Below are positions 41,226 through 49,972 of a stretch of 64,000 nt of DNA, piece by piece; the first letter of the stretch is position 1; each line of letters begins with the position of its first letter. The stretch comes from Anaerosphaera multitolerans (GTDB lineage: Bacteria; Bacillota; Clostridia; Tissierellales; Peptoniphilaceae), in contig NZ_RLIH01000001.1 in NCBI RefSeq assembly GCF_004006535.1, positions 204,335 to 268,334 on the forward strand, read 5' to 3'. Position numbers and translations under genes: made by a program. The notes under the pieces were generated by a model. It ran no database searches. It was not told where the DNA came from and saw nothing but the letters and a program-made list of their open reading frames with translations.

Positions 41226-43109
41226 TTGACTAGCCCAGTTGAAGATATAAAAAACTTAATGGAAACAGTAGATAAGAAGAAATTCATAATCAAGCTAATA
41301 CCATATATCTTATTAACTTATGTATTTCATAAATTAGCCTACCTTTATCACCTAATTTTAGGTGATAATTTTTTTATAAAAATATTTGAATTATTGAAAT
41401 ACGTTAAATATATTTTTGCATCACCATATATTAGCTTGGATATAAGAGATTGGTTTATAGGGCTTATGGGAGCAGTAAGTATTTATGGGATTGTTTACAG
41501 TAAATCAAAAAATGCTAAAAAGTATCGAAAGGGAGAGGAATATGGATCTGCCAGATGGGGAAATAGGAAGGACATTATTCCCTATGTAGACAAGAATTTT
41601 GAAGACAATATTATTCTAACCCAAATAGAAAGTTTGATGATGAACAGTCGTCCTAAAAATCCAAAGCATGCAAGAAATAAAAATGTATTAGTTATAGGAG
41701 GATCAGGTTCCGGGAAGACAAGATTTTATGTGAAGCCTAATTTAATGCAGATGCATAGTTCTTATGTGGTAACAGATCCAAAGGGAACTCTTCTCGTAGA
41801 ATGTGGGAAAATGTTAGAAAAAGGAACACCAAAGAAAAAATATGATAAGAGTGGTAAGGAAATAAAAGATATGAAAGGAAATCCTATTTACGAAAAAGAC
41901 AAGAATGGAAAAATAGTTTATGAACCATACAATATAAAGGTTTTAAATACGATTAACTTTAAGAAGTCTATGCATTATAATCCCTTTGCCTATTTGAGAA
42001 GCGAGAAGGATATTTTAAAACTGGTGAATACTATCATAGTAAATACAAAGGGAGAAGGTGAAAAAGCAGGGGAAGATTTTTGGGTGAAAGCTGAAAAACT
42101 TGTTTACACTGCCTATATAGGACTCATTTACTATGAAGCTCCAGAAGAGGAACAGAATTTTTCAACACTGTTGGAACTTATTAATATGAGTGAGACAAGA
42201 GAAGAAGATGAGAACTACAAAAATCCAATAGATTTGAAAATTGAAGCCTTGGAAGAATTAAATCCTAATCATTTTGCAGTGAGACAGTATAAAAAATATA
42301 AATTGGCGGCAGGAAAGACCGCTAAATCTATTTTAATTTCCTGTGGAGCAAGATTAGCTCCTTTTGACATTGAAGAGTTAAGAGACTTAATGGAATATGA
42401 CGAAGTGGAATTGGACACAATAGGAGATCGAAAAACAGCCTTATTTATAATTATTTCTGATACTGACGATACATTTAATTTTGTGGTAGCAATTCTATAC
42501 ACACAACTTTTCAACTTGCTATGTGATAAGGCAGATGATGTTTATAATGGGAGATTACCTGTTCATGTAAGATGTTTATTAGATGAATTTAGTAATATTG
42601 GACAAATACCTAAATTTGAAAAATTAATCGCAACTATCCGTTCTAGGGAAATTTCAGCTAGTGTAATACTTCAAGCACAATCACAACTAAAGGGGATTTA
42701 TAAAGACCATGCAGAGACAATTGTAGGAAACTGTGACACAACATTGTTCTTAGGCGGAAAAGAAAAGACAACACTAAAGGAAATGTCAGAAATATTGGGA
42801 AAAGAAACCATTGATTTATATAATACATCAGAAAATAGAGGAAGAGAAAAAACGCATGGACTGAATTATCAGAAATTAGGAAAAGACTTAATGACTCAGG
42901 ATGAACTGGCAACTATGGATGGTGGAAAGTGTATCTTACAATTAAGAGGAGTACGACCATTTTTGTCAGATAAATATGATGTAACAAAACATAAGAATTA
43001 TAAAAAAATGTCTGATTATGATGAGAAAAATGCTTATGACATAGAAAAAGCATTAAGTACAGAATTGAAAATTAAGAAAGAACAAGAGATAGAGGTGTAT
43101 GAGATATAA
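41226..43109 (+). CDS. VirD4/TraG-type conjugative coupling protein (PcfC-like)
   Basis: A 627-residue type IV coupling ATPase. Two N-terminal membrane segments (about residues 22-45 and 60-95), then GEEYGSARWGNRKDI, Walker A VIGGSGSGKTRFYVKPNLMQ (start about residue 155), YVVTDPKGTLL, Walker B-like RCLLDEFSNIG, and DTTLFLGGKEKTTLKEMSEILGKETI. It would deliver the relaxosome to the mating channel. Start TTG 41226 after AAAGGGTGAT. No relaxase or other T4SS genes follow, so the module is a remnant or depends on a helper. Confidence 0.92.
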   Translation: MTSPVEDIKNLMETVDKKKFIIKLIPYILLTYVFHKLAYLYHLILGDNFFIKIFELLKYVKYIFASPYISLDIRDWFIGLMGAVSIYGIVYSKSKNAKKYRKGEEYGSARWGNRKDIIPYVDKNFEDNIILTQIESLMMNSRPKNPKHARNKNVLVIGGSGSGKTRFYVKPNLMQMHSSYVVTDPKGTLLVECGKMLEKGTPKKKYDKSGKEIKDMKGNPIYEKDKNGKIVYEPYNIKVLNTINFKKSMHYNPFAYLRSEKDILKLVNTIIVNTKGEGEKAGEDFWVKAEKLVYTAYIGLIYYEAPEEEQNFSTLLELINMSETREEDENYKNPIDLKIEALEELNPNHFAVRQYKKYKLAAGKTAKSILISCGARLAPFDIEELRDLMEYDEVELDTIGDRKTALFIIISDTDDTFNFVVAILYTQLFNLLCDKADDVYNGRLPVHVRCLLDEFSNIGQIPKFEKLIATIRSREISASVILQAQSQLKGIYKDHAETIVGNCDTTLFLGGKEKTTLKEMSEILGKETIDLYNTSENRGREKTHGLNYQKLGKDLMTQDELATMDGGKCILQLRGVRPFLSDKYDVTKHKNYKKMSDYDEKNAYDIEKALSTELKIKKEQEIEVYEI

Positions 43110-43172
43110 AAAAGAAATATTATTAGATCCTATATATGATATATTGATATTATAGATAATAAGGGAGGCTGA

Positions 43173-43568
43173 ATGATGAATAAATTTTTAAGAGTAATGT
43201 TTATTATATTAATAATTGCACTTTTGGGTGCTGCAATTATGCAATTATTCTTTCCAGAAATGATGGGAGCAAATTCTGAATATGGAATCTCTATAGGTTG
43301 GCAAAGAGAAATAGGATTTTGGAACTTGGCAATATTACCAATATTAATTGGAATTAATATAAAGTATGATTTCTTCTTCTTAAAAATAATAGTGATTTCT
43401 TTAATAATTGGAGGTTTAGGGTTTGGAACCAATCATCTTCTGGGTTATATAAATGATAATTCTAAAACCATAAGTTTAATTGGTGCCTTGGAGAACTATG
43501 CTTTAGTTATGCTATGGATAGTTGGACTTAAGATTGAGTGTACTAAAAAAGGAAAAGTAGAAAAATGA
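43173..43568 (+). CDS. small four-helix membrane protein
   Basis: A 131-residue hydrophobic protein with about four membrane segments (near residues 5-25, 45-62, 67-87, 103-122). The conserved part GWQREIGFWNLAILPILI resembles DUF6790-type membrane proteins. It starts after GGGAGG. It stands alone between the coupling protein and the TIR gene. Function unknown; a membrane partner for the TIR protein is possible but unsupported. Confidence 0.65.
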   Translation: MMNKFLRVMFIILIIALLGAAIMQLFFPEMMGANSEYGISIGWQREIGFWNLAILPILIGINIKYDFFFLKIIVISLIIGGLGFGTNHLLGYINDNSKTISLIGALENYALVMLWIVGLKIECTKKGKVEK

Positions 43569-43633
43569 ATGCTTTGGATACCATAGGTGAGAATATAATA
43601 TTAACATTATTAAATTAAAGGTGAGTGAAATAT

Positions 43634-44491
43634 ATGCCAGTAGAGCAATATCAACGTACTGTGAATTCTTTAGACAAAGAAATTGCAGGGTTAGAAAAGA
43701 AAAAAGCAGAAGTTGAGAAGCGCAGTTCAGAAATTCAGATAAGAATTAATAATATTGAAAGAAGTATAACAAAAAATACTTCTAGTTCTATGATAAAAAC
43801 AAAATCGAACCAAATTGCTAGTTTAAAAAAAGAATATGCAAGTAAAAGTAAAGAAAGTGCAGAATATGGCAAAAAAATTGCTGAAAAGCGAAAAAAACGA
43901 AATGATTCCTATTTAAAACTACAAAAAGCAAGTCAAGATGAACAGAAAAAATTGGATAGGGAACAAAAGAAGATCCAAGAAGCATATGAAAAAAGAATTG
44001 AAGATTTGTCTGAAAAATCCATACCACATTTATTTGAGTTAGAGAACCACTCTTTGAGAAAAAATTCAAACGAAGAAATGTATGATGTTTTTGTTTCGCA
44101 TGCATGGGAAGATAAGGAATCGCTAGTAGACGAGCTTGTTTTGGAAATGAAAAATATTGGTATATCTGTTTGGTATGATACAGAAAAAATCGCTTGGGGA
44201 GATTCAATGAGGGGAAAAATAGATGAAGGTTTGAGAAAGTCAAAATTTGGAATTGCAATTCTTTCACCTAATTATATTGCTGAAGGAAAATATTGGACAA
44301 AGGCTGAATTAGATGGTTTATTTCAACTTGAAAGCATAAATGGTAAAAAACTATTGCCTATTTGGCATGAATTAACAAAAAAAGAAGTTATGGAGTATAG
44401 TCCAATTATAGCAAGCAAACTCGCTATGAATACAGCTATGCTAACACCTAGAGAAATAGCGGAAGAAATGAAAAATATAATTTCTGCTTAG
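43634..44491 (+). CDS. coiled-coil TIR-domain protein
   Basis: A 285-residue protein. Residues ~1-140 are a long charged coiled coil (AEVEKRSSEIQIRINNIER, KKIAEKRKKRNDSYLKLQK). Residues ~150-285 are a TIR domain: MYDVFVSHAWEDKESLVDELV, ISVWYDTEKIAWGDSMRGKIDEGLRKSKFGIAILSPNYI, and YWTKAELDGLF with the likely catalytic glutamate. Bacterial TIR domains cleave or convert NAD+, often in anti-phage defence. The start is ATG 43634 (GTG 43625 possible). AT-rich. Confidence 0.88.
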   Translation: MPVEQYQRTVNSLDKEIAGLEKKKAEVEKRSSEIQIRINNIERSITKNTSSSMIKTKSNQIASLKKEYASKSKESAEYGKKIAEKRKKRNDSYLKLQKASQDEQKKLDREQKKIQEAYEKRIEDLSEKSIPHLFELENHSLRKNSNEEMYDVFVSHAWEDKESLVDELVLEMKNIGISVWYDTEKIAWGDSMRGKIDEGLRKSKFGIAILSPNYIAEGKYWTKAELDGLFQLESINGKKLLPIWHELTKKEVMEYSPIIASKLAMNTAMLTPREIAEEMKNIISA

Positions 44492-44538
44492 ATATTTAAA
44501 GAAAAAACTATTTGTGTGTTTAAATTAAATACTTTATA

Positions 44539-44571
44539 GACAGTAGAAAATAGAAATCTACGGTCTTTTTT
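44539..44571 (+). terminator. terminator after the TIR gene
   Basis: GACAGTAGA (44539-44547) with TCTACGGTC (44557-44565), one mismatch, followed by TTTTTT. Confidence 0.65.
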
Positions 44572-44707
44572 ATATTCATTGAATGAGTTATTCAACCGAG
44601 AATTAAGTAAAGTGGATTTAATTTTTCAAAAGTGTTCAATTTGATATTACAATTTAGGTATTTATATATATTATGATTAAGTAAAAAATAAATAGACATA
44701 AAAATTT

Positions 44708-44741
44708 AGGTGTGAGCACATTGCGTCACACCTTCTTTTTT
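44708..44741 (+). terminator. hairpin terminator upstream of the HTH gene
   Basis: AGGTGTGA (44708-44715) pairs perfectly with TCACACCT (44726-44733), followed by a T-rich run. The bases 44572-44707 between the two terminators show no gene. Confidence 0.75.
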
Positions 44742-44804
44742 AATTTTTAATATGATACAATGTAGAAGATAAAATACAAGTTATTGAAGAAATGGAGTGA
44801 AAGT

Positions 44805-45029
44805 ATGAAGGTTTCATATAATGGGTTATGGAAAATTTTAATAGATAAAAATATGAACAAAACTGATCTTCAAGAGAGAATTGGTATTTCACCAGGTACT
44901 ATTGCAAAAATGGGTAAAGGTGAATTTGTTAGCATGGAAGTCTTATATAGAATAGCGACAGCACTTGATGTTGATTTTGGGGATATGGTTTCGGTTAATA
45001 CTGGGGAGGAAAAAGAATTTGAAAAATAA
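44805..45029 (+). CDS. XRE-type HTH regulator of the YozG-like kind
   Basis: A 74-residue HTH: KVSYNGLWKILIDKNMNKTDLQERIGISPGTIAKMGKGEFVSMEVLYRIATALDVDFGDMV. Start ATG 44805 after GGAGTGA. It is similar along its length to the HTH at 59954-60157, which also sits next to a defence-type operon. It overlaps the truncated methylase gene by 11 nt, as a control protein of the restriction system might. A TACAAT box at 44756 may be its -10. Confidence 0.85.
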   Translation: MKVSYNGLWKILIDKNMNKTDLQERIGISPGTIAKMGKGEFVSMEVLYRIATALDVDFGDMVSVNTGEEKEFEK

Positions 45030-45717
45030 TATTTTTGATGTAGTAGAGAATGTACTTAAATCAAAAGGAAAATATATATCAGAAGATGGTGGACTTTTAA
45101 AGGCAAAAGTTTATTCAGATATAATGACAATGGATAATGATTTGATTTCTATGCTTTTAAATGATGAGGATATCAAAAAAACCTTCTTTGTTAATGTTAA
45201 TGGTACTTTTGTTTTCGACAAGCAAAAATTTGCATGGTTAATTGATTCCAAGGAGTTTTTACCTGACTCTTATACTTCATATACTAATAAAATAGGGCTG
45301 ACATCCAATGGAGAATTTTTATCTGCTAAAAATGATGTAGTGCTTGATTTTCCTTATAAAGATTGTGTGTTAGAAGGTGGGCAAGACAAGGAAGATCAAA
45401 AACGTTCGGAAATAATGTACAATGAAATAATTGCAGCTGATGAAATTAGGAATATGCTTGCACCGAAGATTTTTACAAATGCAAGAAGATATAGTGCGAA
45501 GGCAGAAAAAGATTTGTCAGGGACTGATACTTTGAAAATTTGTGAAGAAGATAACATTGAATTCAAAGAAGAAGATAACTTAATAATTAAAGGAAATAAT
45601 TTAATTGCGCTTGCTTCTTTATTAAAAAGATATGAAGGTAAAGTGAAGTGTATTTATATTGAAATGATAATACCGAAATTGATACAATTTAACGATTGCA
45701 AAAGAGCGGTTGCTTAG
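45019..45717 (+). pseudogene. truncated type III restriction-modification methyltransferase (Mod) N-terminus
   Basis: A 232-residue frame from TTG 45019 (RBS GGGGAGGAAA). It matches the N-terminal region of type III Mod proteins: the segment DNLIIKGNNLIALASLLKRYEGKVKCIYI is the region just before the DPPY catalytic motif, but at residue ~214 the sequence changes to EMIIPKLIQFNDCKRAVA and stops. All catalytic motifs and the res gene are missing, so it cannot methylate. The break near 45660 marks a recombination joint with the next segment. Confidence 0.8.
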
Positions 45718-45780
45718 GGGGGTTCAAAAGTTTTTAGGGGTGTGCAATAAGTCAGCTTTTCAAAATCAGGGGGTGATTCC

Positions 45781-46446
45781 ATGATGATAAGTCCGGAAAC
45801 ATATTATGATCACAATCTCAAAGGAAAATCTGCTTCTGAAATTTTGTCAAAAATTCGTGGACTCAAAAATGAAATCGGCAGGCTGAAAAATTTAATGGAA
45901 TCTCCAGGTTACAACCAGATAATTCACTACTATCCCTCTTATGAGACTCAGCTTTGGTGCAATCGCCTGTATTTAGAAAAGGCGAAGCAAGCACTTGCTG
46001 ATATGGGAGAAAAATATAAACCATCTAAGCAGGAGCAAAAAGTAGAAGCCTTTGATGCAAGCGTGCGTTTTATTGAAAAAATAGTTTTTTCCATCGGCGG
46101 ATATTTCGGAGGATACGAGGAGAGAACACTTGCTTTTCAAGGAGACAATGTATCTATGACTGTCCGTCCATCTCTGTACGCTTTAGAAGATCATTTTGAA
46201 GTTGTAAATGTTCCACATTCTAAAAATGAATTTCTAGATACATTAACATCACTACACATCGGAGAGTGGAAAGCAAGCTACGACAATCCGTATGTTTCAG
46301 ACGGTACGCAGTGGAAACTAGAGATATATTTTTCTAATGGTCATAAGAAGGTAAAAAAGGTAGGCTCAAATGCCTACCCGTATAATTTCAATGCTTTATG
46401 TGACCTTATTGGAATTCAAGATGACACTGAGGGCGGTGAAGAATGA
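45781..46446 (+). CDS. conserved protein of unknown function, copy 2 (MMISPE family)
   Basis: A 221-residue homologue of the gene at 34376-35047: same start (MMISPETYY), KIRGLKNEIGRLKNLMES, FSIGGYFGGYEERTL, LHIGEWKASY...DGTQWKLEIYFSNGHKKV...YPYNFNALCDLIGI. RBS GGGGGTGATTCC. It lies directly beside the 3' end of the second recombinase array, as copy 1 lies beside the first array. The conserved aromatic positions differ from the variable middle, suggesting a binding role. No family name known to me. Confidence 0.8.
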   Translation: MMISPETYYDHNLKGKSASEILSKIRGLKNEIGRLKNLMESPGYNQIIHYYPSYETQLWCNRLYLEKAKQALADMGEKYKPSKQEQKVEAFDASVRFIEKIVFSIGGYFGGYEERTLAFQGDNVSMTVRPSLYALEDHFEVVNVPHSKNEFLDTLTSLHIGEWKASYDNPYVSDGTQWKLEIYFSNGHKKVKKVGSNAYPYNFNALCDLIGIQDDTEGGEE

Positions 46447-46463
46447 ATGCAGGAAAAAACGCC

Positions 46464-48020
46464 TTAAATCTCCATCCCATTTCTGAATATAAAGGTTAGA
46501 TTTCCGTCTCTTGAAACCCTGGTATAATCAAGCAAACTTTGCCAGAGAAGCGGGCTGAAAGTTGCCATCTCATCTTCGGATAGTAGAGTCTTTATAAATC
46601 GCCCGGCTTGGATGTGCCGGGTTTTCTTGTCTTCAATCTTTTCATTGATGGCATCGTACTTTTTCTTCACACCGTTAAACCGCTCAGTCATCTCATCAAA
46701 TTCCTGATTGTACTTTTCCTGATCCAAGGCCACTCTGGCGTTATTTTGAATGGCCTGTTCCATGAGATTTGAGATAGACTCCATTTCCGCGTAGAGCTTG
46801 TCACGCTCAATCTCCAGCTCTTTTGTGCTGTAGGCGATGGTTTCTATGGCTTGAAAGTTTGCTTGAATCTGCTCACGATCTTTCATCAAAATATTCACGG
46901 CGTTCATAAAGGCTTCTTTGATTTCATCCTCGGTAAAGTGCGGGGTTTGACATTTTTCTTTAAACTTGCTGTTACACTGCCAGATCGTGCGTTTATATTT
47001 GCTGGTGGAATGCCAGACCTTAGAACCGTACCAGTCTCCACAGTCCTCGCATTTCAGCTTCCCTGAAAAGATGGATACGCTGTTCTTTGATTTCCTGTAA
47101 TCATGCTCAAGGAGCGTTTGAACGAAATCCCAAGTTTCAGGCTCAATGATCGCTTCGTGATTATTCTTCACATAGTACTGAGGGATTTCACCTTCATTTT
47201 TCTTTTTCTTCTTGGTCAGAAAATCAACGGTGAAAGACTTCTGCAAAAGTGCATCACCTTTGTATTTTTCGTTGGTCAGGATTGATTTGACACTTCTTGC
47301 ACTCCACTTATCTTTGCCGCCTGGTGTTTTAATCCCTCGAGCTGTCAGCTCTTTAGCAACTCCGTAGCAAGATCGTCCTTCAAGGAAGAGGGCATATAAA
47401 AGTTTCACGCTTTTTGCTTCTTCAGGGTTTACGACAAGATTTCCGTCTTCGCCTCGGTCATAGCCTAAAAAGCGACTAAAAGGCACGGTTACTTTTCCAT
47501 CTGCAAATCGCTTCCTTTGTCCCCAGGTGCAGTTTTCAGAAATAGACCTGGATTCTTCCTGGGCAAGAGAGGACATGATCGTGATGAGAAGCTCGCCTTT
47601 TGAATCGAGCGTTTGAATGTTTTCTTTTTCAAACCAGACCTCGATGTTTTTCTCTTTAAGTTTCCTGACGGTCGTTAGAGTATCCACCGTGTTTCTTGCG
47701 AAACGGCTGACCGATTTGGTGATGATGAGGTCAATCTTTCCGTCTAAGGCATCGTTAATCATAGCCTTAAACTCGACACGGTCTTTGGTGTTCGTTCCTG
47801 TAATGCCCTCATCAGCATAAACCCTGACAAACTCCCAGTCTTTTCGATTTTTGATGTAGTTGGTGTAATAGTCGACCTGAGCTTCATAGCTTGTTGCTTG
47901 TTCTTCGCTGTCTGTGGAGACACGGGCATAAGCAGCGACTCGTCTTTTCCTAGGAGAGTCAATGGGCATAGCCGTCTTTTTATTTATCTTGGCGGGTATG
48001 GTTGTTACTGACTTGACCAT
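46464..48020 (-). CDS. large serine recombinase 3
   Basis: A 518-residue serine recombinase. RRVAAYARVSTDSEEQ carries the catalytic serine at about residue 35; DEGITGTNTKDR, IITKSVSRFARNTVD and FEKENIQTLDS follow, then the recombinase domain (SRFLGYDRGEDGNLVVNPEEAKSV) and zinc ribbon (CEDCGDWYGSK...WQCNSK...CQ). It overlaps recombinase 4 by 16 nt and is convergent with the cargo. Integrates or excises the second element. Confidence 0.93.
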   Translation of the reverse strand: MVKSVTTIPAKINKKTAMPIDSPRKRRVAAYARVSTDSEEQATSYEAQVDYYTNYIKNRKDWEFVRVYADEGITGTNTKDRVEFKAMINDALDGKIDLIITKSVSRFARNTVDTLTTVRKLKEKNIEVWFEKENIQTLDSKGELLITIMSSLAQEESRSISENCTWGQRKRFADGKVTVPFSRFLGYDRGEDGNLVVNPEEAKSVKLLYALFLEGRSCYGVAKELTARGIKTPGGKDKWSARSVKSILTNEKYKGDALLQKSFTVDFLTKKKKKNEGEIPQYYVKNNHEAIIEPETWDFVQTLLEHDYRKSKNSVSIFSGKLKCEDCGDWYGSKVWHSTSKYKRTIWQCNSKFKEKCQTPHFTEDEIKEAFMNAVNILMKDREQIQANFQAIETIAYSTKELEIERDKLYAEMESISNLMEQAIQNNARVALDQEKYNQEFDEMTERFNGVKKKYDAINEKIEDKKTRHIQAGRFIKTLLSEDEMATFSPLLWQSLLDYTRVSRDGNLTFIFRNGMEI

Positions 48021-49765
48021 TTTTTCTCCTTCCTTATTTTCTTCATGCGATCGCTTGCTTCTTTGCGATGTTCAGGATCGCTCCAGTATTCTTTCATGCC
48101 TTTTAAGGCCTTTTTGCGACGCTCCTTGCTCCAGGGCGTGCCCCGTTTCTTTTCTTCGTATTGTCTTTCTTCGAAGTGGCCGTCACGAAAGTGAAAGGAT
48201 ACGGTATTATCTGCTATCTCGCAGTAATCCATCGCCTTGTCCATTGCTTCTTCGCTATATTCATCAAGATCTAAAACATCGCAGACTAAAGCGTTCAAGG
48301 TCGATTCCTGAATAGTGTTTGACGGACACTCACTAATCTTCGTTCGACATCTCAAGTAATATTCTGTTGTGCCGTCTTTTAGAGTTCTCCTTTGTCCACT
48401 AAAACTGTTGCCACATCTGGCACACCTGATAAATCCTGTATAGGGAGTTGCTGGATTTTTTAAACCGTTGGTATCTTTGCTTCGCTTTATCCTTTTGTAT
48501 CTTTCTTTGTATTCGGGTGTCCAGGCATCTTTTCTGGCAGTGGATGCATAGGTGCGATGAATAAGCGAACCATCGGTCATAAAAAATTCCAGATGGTCTT
48601 TTCCTGTGACATCGATATGATCTACTTTTTCAAGAAAGACTTCGTCATCAAATTCATCAATGTCGAGAACCTCACTTATGATTTTCTTGAGCTGTTCCTC
48701 GTTTATATCACCGGTGCCACAGGGATTTCCCTGTCCCGCTTTTCTTGTCGCACACATCCAGCACCTTGTATGCCCGGTCTTGTTTTTCTTGCCGGCTCTT
48801 TGAAAGCTGCGATTGCAATGTGTACATTTGATTTTGGAAGTTAAAGCGGATGTCTTGATATGCGGATTGGCAAAAGCCCCCAGCTCCCGTTTTTTCTGTC
48901 TTATTTCCTGTACCTTGTTGAAAGTTTCCTCGCTGATGATGACAGGGTGGGTGTTTCTCGCATAATATTGAGGAAGTTCACCATTGTTGTACTTGGTTTT
49001 TCCGTCTTCGATGTAGGTTTTCTGAAAGAGCGTATTTCCGGTGTAGCGTTCCTGCTTTAAGATTTGGCGGATGCTGTTGTTTCCAAAATGGCCACCCGTA
49101 TAGGACTTTACACCCATCTCTTCGAGCTGCTTTTCTGTCTTTTCCGCTGAAATGCCTTTGAGGTAGTTATCGTAAATAAGCCTTACAATTTTGGCTTCCT
49201 CTTCGACAATGACAAACTCTTTGCCTGTCCAGCGGTAGCCGTAAATATGAAAGGAATTCCCGATGCCTTTTTGAAAGTTCTTGCGAATGCCCCATTTCAC
49301 ATTTTCGGAAATGGATCTGCTTTCCTCTTGGGCAAAGGAAGCAAGAAGCGAAAGCATCAGCTCACCGTCTTCAGATAAGGTATGAATCTTTTCTTTTTGA
49401 AAACGCACTTCAATGCCTAAATCCTTCAGCTCCCTTACTGTTTCCAAAAGGTCGACCGTATTTCTTGCAAAGCGGGATATGGACTTTGTAAGGATGATGT
49501 CGATTTTCCCGTCCCGTGCATCACTTAGCATTCTTTGAAATTCCGGTCTGTCTGTTGTTAACCCTGAGACGGCTTTGTCGGCATAGACTCCGGCATACTC
49601 CCAGTCGGCATTTCCTTGAATGAACTTGCTGTAATAGCTGATTTGAGCAGAGAGCGAATGGGGCGTTCTGCCTTTCTCGATAGATATCCGAGCATAGGCA
49701 GCCACCTTTCTTTTCCTTGGCGGCTCCATTTTCACGGCGTTCACTTTTTGTATTATTTTCGTCAT
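48005..49765 (-). CDS. large serine recombinase 4 with duplicated zinc-ribbon module
   Basis: A 586-residue serine recombinase, longer than its partners. The resolvase domain has KVAAYARISIEKG (serine at about residue 28) and [15 protein letters not shown]. Two zinc-ribbon-plus-strand modules follow: CTHCNRSFQ...CWMC...NPC with VLDIDEFDDEVFLEKVDHIDV, and CARCGNSFSG...CRTKISEC with VLDLDEYSEEAMDKAMDYCEI. The basic tail TPWSKERRKKALKGMKEYW resembles NUMOD-type DNA-binding tails. RBS GGAGGTGAT. First gene of the array in transcription order. Confidence 0.93.
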   Translation of the reverse strand: MTKIIQKVNAVKMEPPRKRKVAAYARISIEKGRTPHSLSAQISYYSKFIQGNADWEYAGVYADKAVSGLTTDRPEFQRMLSDARDGKIDIILTKSISRFARNTVDLLETVRELKDLGIEVRFQKEKIHTLSEDGELMLSLLASFAQEESRSISENVKWGIRKNFQKGIGNSFHIYGYRWTGKEFVIVEEEAKIVRLIYDNYLKGISAEKTEKQLEEMGVKSYTGGHFGNNSIRQILKQERYTGNTLFQKTYIEDGKTKYNNGELPQYYARNTHPVIISEETFNKVQEIRQKKRELGAFANPHIKTSALTSKIKCTHCNRSFQRAGKKNKTGHTRCWMCATRKAGQGNPCGTGDINEEQLKKIISEVLDIDEFDDEVFLEKVDHIDVTGKDHLEFFMTDGSLIHRTYASTARKDAWTPEYKERYKRIKRSKDTNGLKNPATPYTGFIRCARCGNSFSGQRRTLKDGTTEYYLRCRTKISECPSNTIQESTLNALVCDVLDLDEYSEEAMDKAMDYCEIADNTVSFHFRDGHFEERQYEEKKRGTPWSKERRKKALKGMKEYWSDPEHRKEASDRMKKIRKEKKWSSQ

Positions 49766-49783
49766 GAACTATCACCTCCACCC

Positions 49784-49818
49784 ATATACATCACTCTAAA
49801 GAGGATAAATAGCAAGTA
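49784..49818 (-). repeat. copy 3 of CTTGCTAT-N9-TTTAGAGTGATRTATRT motif
   Basis: On the minus strand, between the SHOCT-like gene's end and recombinase 4. It overlaps the last codons and stop of the small gene. Spacing between the two halves is identical to copies 1 and 2. Confidence 0.6.
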
Positions 49819-49972
49819 ATAAATGGCCGATTATGGGCTGATATAAGTCTTCAAAATGGTGCATTAAATTCCGGCTTTCTTCGGCTGTCAGAAGCCCTTT
49901 TTCATACAGGTTTTCCACCAGCAGGAAGGCTTCTTGATATCTTGCTTCTCTTTCAAATTGCTCCTTTGTCAT
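49796..49972 (-). CDS. SHOCT-like small protein
   Basis: A 58-residue minus-strand gene: TKEQFEREARYQEAFLLVENLYEKGLLTAEESRNLMHHFEDLY. It is the positional counterpart of the 71-residue gene at 30173, and both share an LYEKG/LYKEG...T.(D)E core. The start codon overlaps the start region of... the upstream gene's stop at 49969 by 4 nt (ATGA). The 3' end runs into the repeat motif. Function unknown. Confidence 0.65.
   Translation of the reverse strand: MTKEQFEREARYQEAFLLVENLYEKGLLTAEESRNLMHHFEDLYQPIIGHLLLAIYPL

Noticed and set aside
43818..44267. 149-residue minus-strand frame inside the TIR gene
   Set aside because: It is rich in Phe/Leu/His/Gln as expected from antisense of an AAA/GAA-rich coiled-coil gene. 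No start signal.
47962..48315. 117-residue plus-strand frame across the recombinase 3/4 border
   Set aside because: It is antisense to both catalytic recombinase genes and has no ribosome binding site.
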